Positions 63,963 through 64,000 of a stretch of DNA of 64,000 nucleotides are shown piece after piece; position 1 is the first letter of the stretch; each line of letters begins with the position of its first letter. Below the pieces are notes generated by a model, which searched no databases, had not been told where the DNA came from, and saw only the letters and a list, made by a program, of their open reading frames with translations. Source of the stretch: Brugia malayi (Eukaryota > Nematoda > Chromadorea > Rhabditida > Onchocercidae); assembly GCF_000002995.4 (NCBI RefSeq), contig NW_025062477.1:13684696-13748695 (forward strand), given 5' to 3'. The translations under genes were made by a program, and so were the position numbers.

Positions 63963-64000
63963 CTAAACAAATAATTTCAGTTTTACTATCATAACAGTAA

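Overview
This window is eukaryotic nuclear DNA, and the gene content points to a nematode. It is extremely AT-rich, full of homopolymer runs and microsatellites. Its genes are split into many short exons with nematode-like TTTCAG/TTTTAG acceptors, and some start codons sit directly on an acceptor, as expected for spliced-leader trans-splicing. The proteins resemble worm homologues of ADA2, ASH1/LIN-59 and alpha-catenin/HMP-1. A spirurid or filarial-type worm is my guess, from AT content and intron density only.

Layout. 1-438: a 33-bp minisatellite cut by the window edge, with a degenerate tail. 439-8917: AT-rich non-coding DNA with a few small tandem repeats. 8918-9888: about 22 copies of a 43-bp satellite in which nearly every unit carries a heat-shock-element-like TTCTTGAA core and a CRE/ATF-like TGACGTAA. 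10449-16210 (+): a complete 14-exon ADA2 gene (SAGA-type acetyltransferase adaptor). 16211-24882: non-coding, except for an inverted, circularly permuted repeat element at 20473-21310 and a possible unresolved minus-strand exon at 21555-21665. 25015-35085 (-): a complete 19-exon ASH1/LIN-59-type histone methyltransferase (AWS-SET-postSET, PHD, BAH). 35086-58471: a gene desert of about 23 kb crowded with CA/CATA, GA/CT, AAT and ATC microsatellites, recent tandem repeats and a G-quadruplex-type GC island. 58472-59508 (+): a complete four-exon gene for a 146-residue secreted protein that I do not recognise. 60385-63962 (-): the 3' half of an alpha-catenin (hmp-1) gene that continues beyond the right edge.

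Functional links. ADA2 and ASH1/LIN-59 both act on chromatin (histone acetylation and H3K36 methylation in known family members). HMP-1 ties cadherin junctions to actin. Nothing suggests an operon: spacings are kilobases, and the secreted-protein gene converges on hmp-1. Exon models were built by hand from splice signals, phase continuity and remembered family motifs. They are internally consistent (every phase closes), but no database search was possible.
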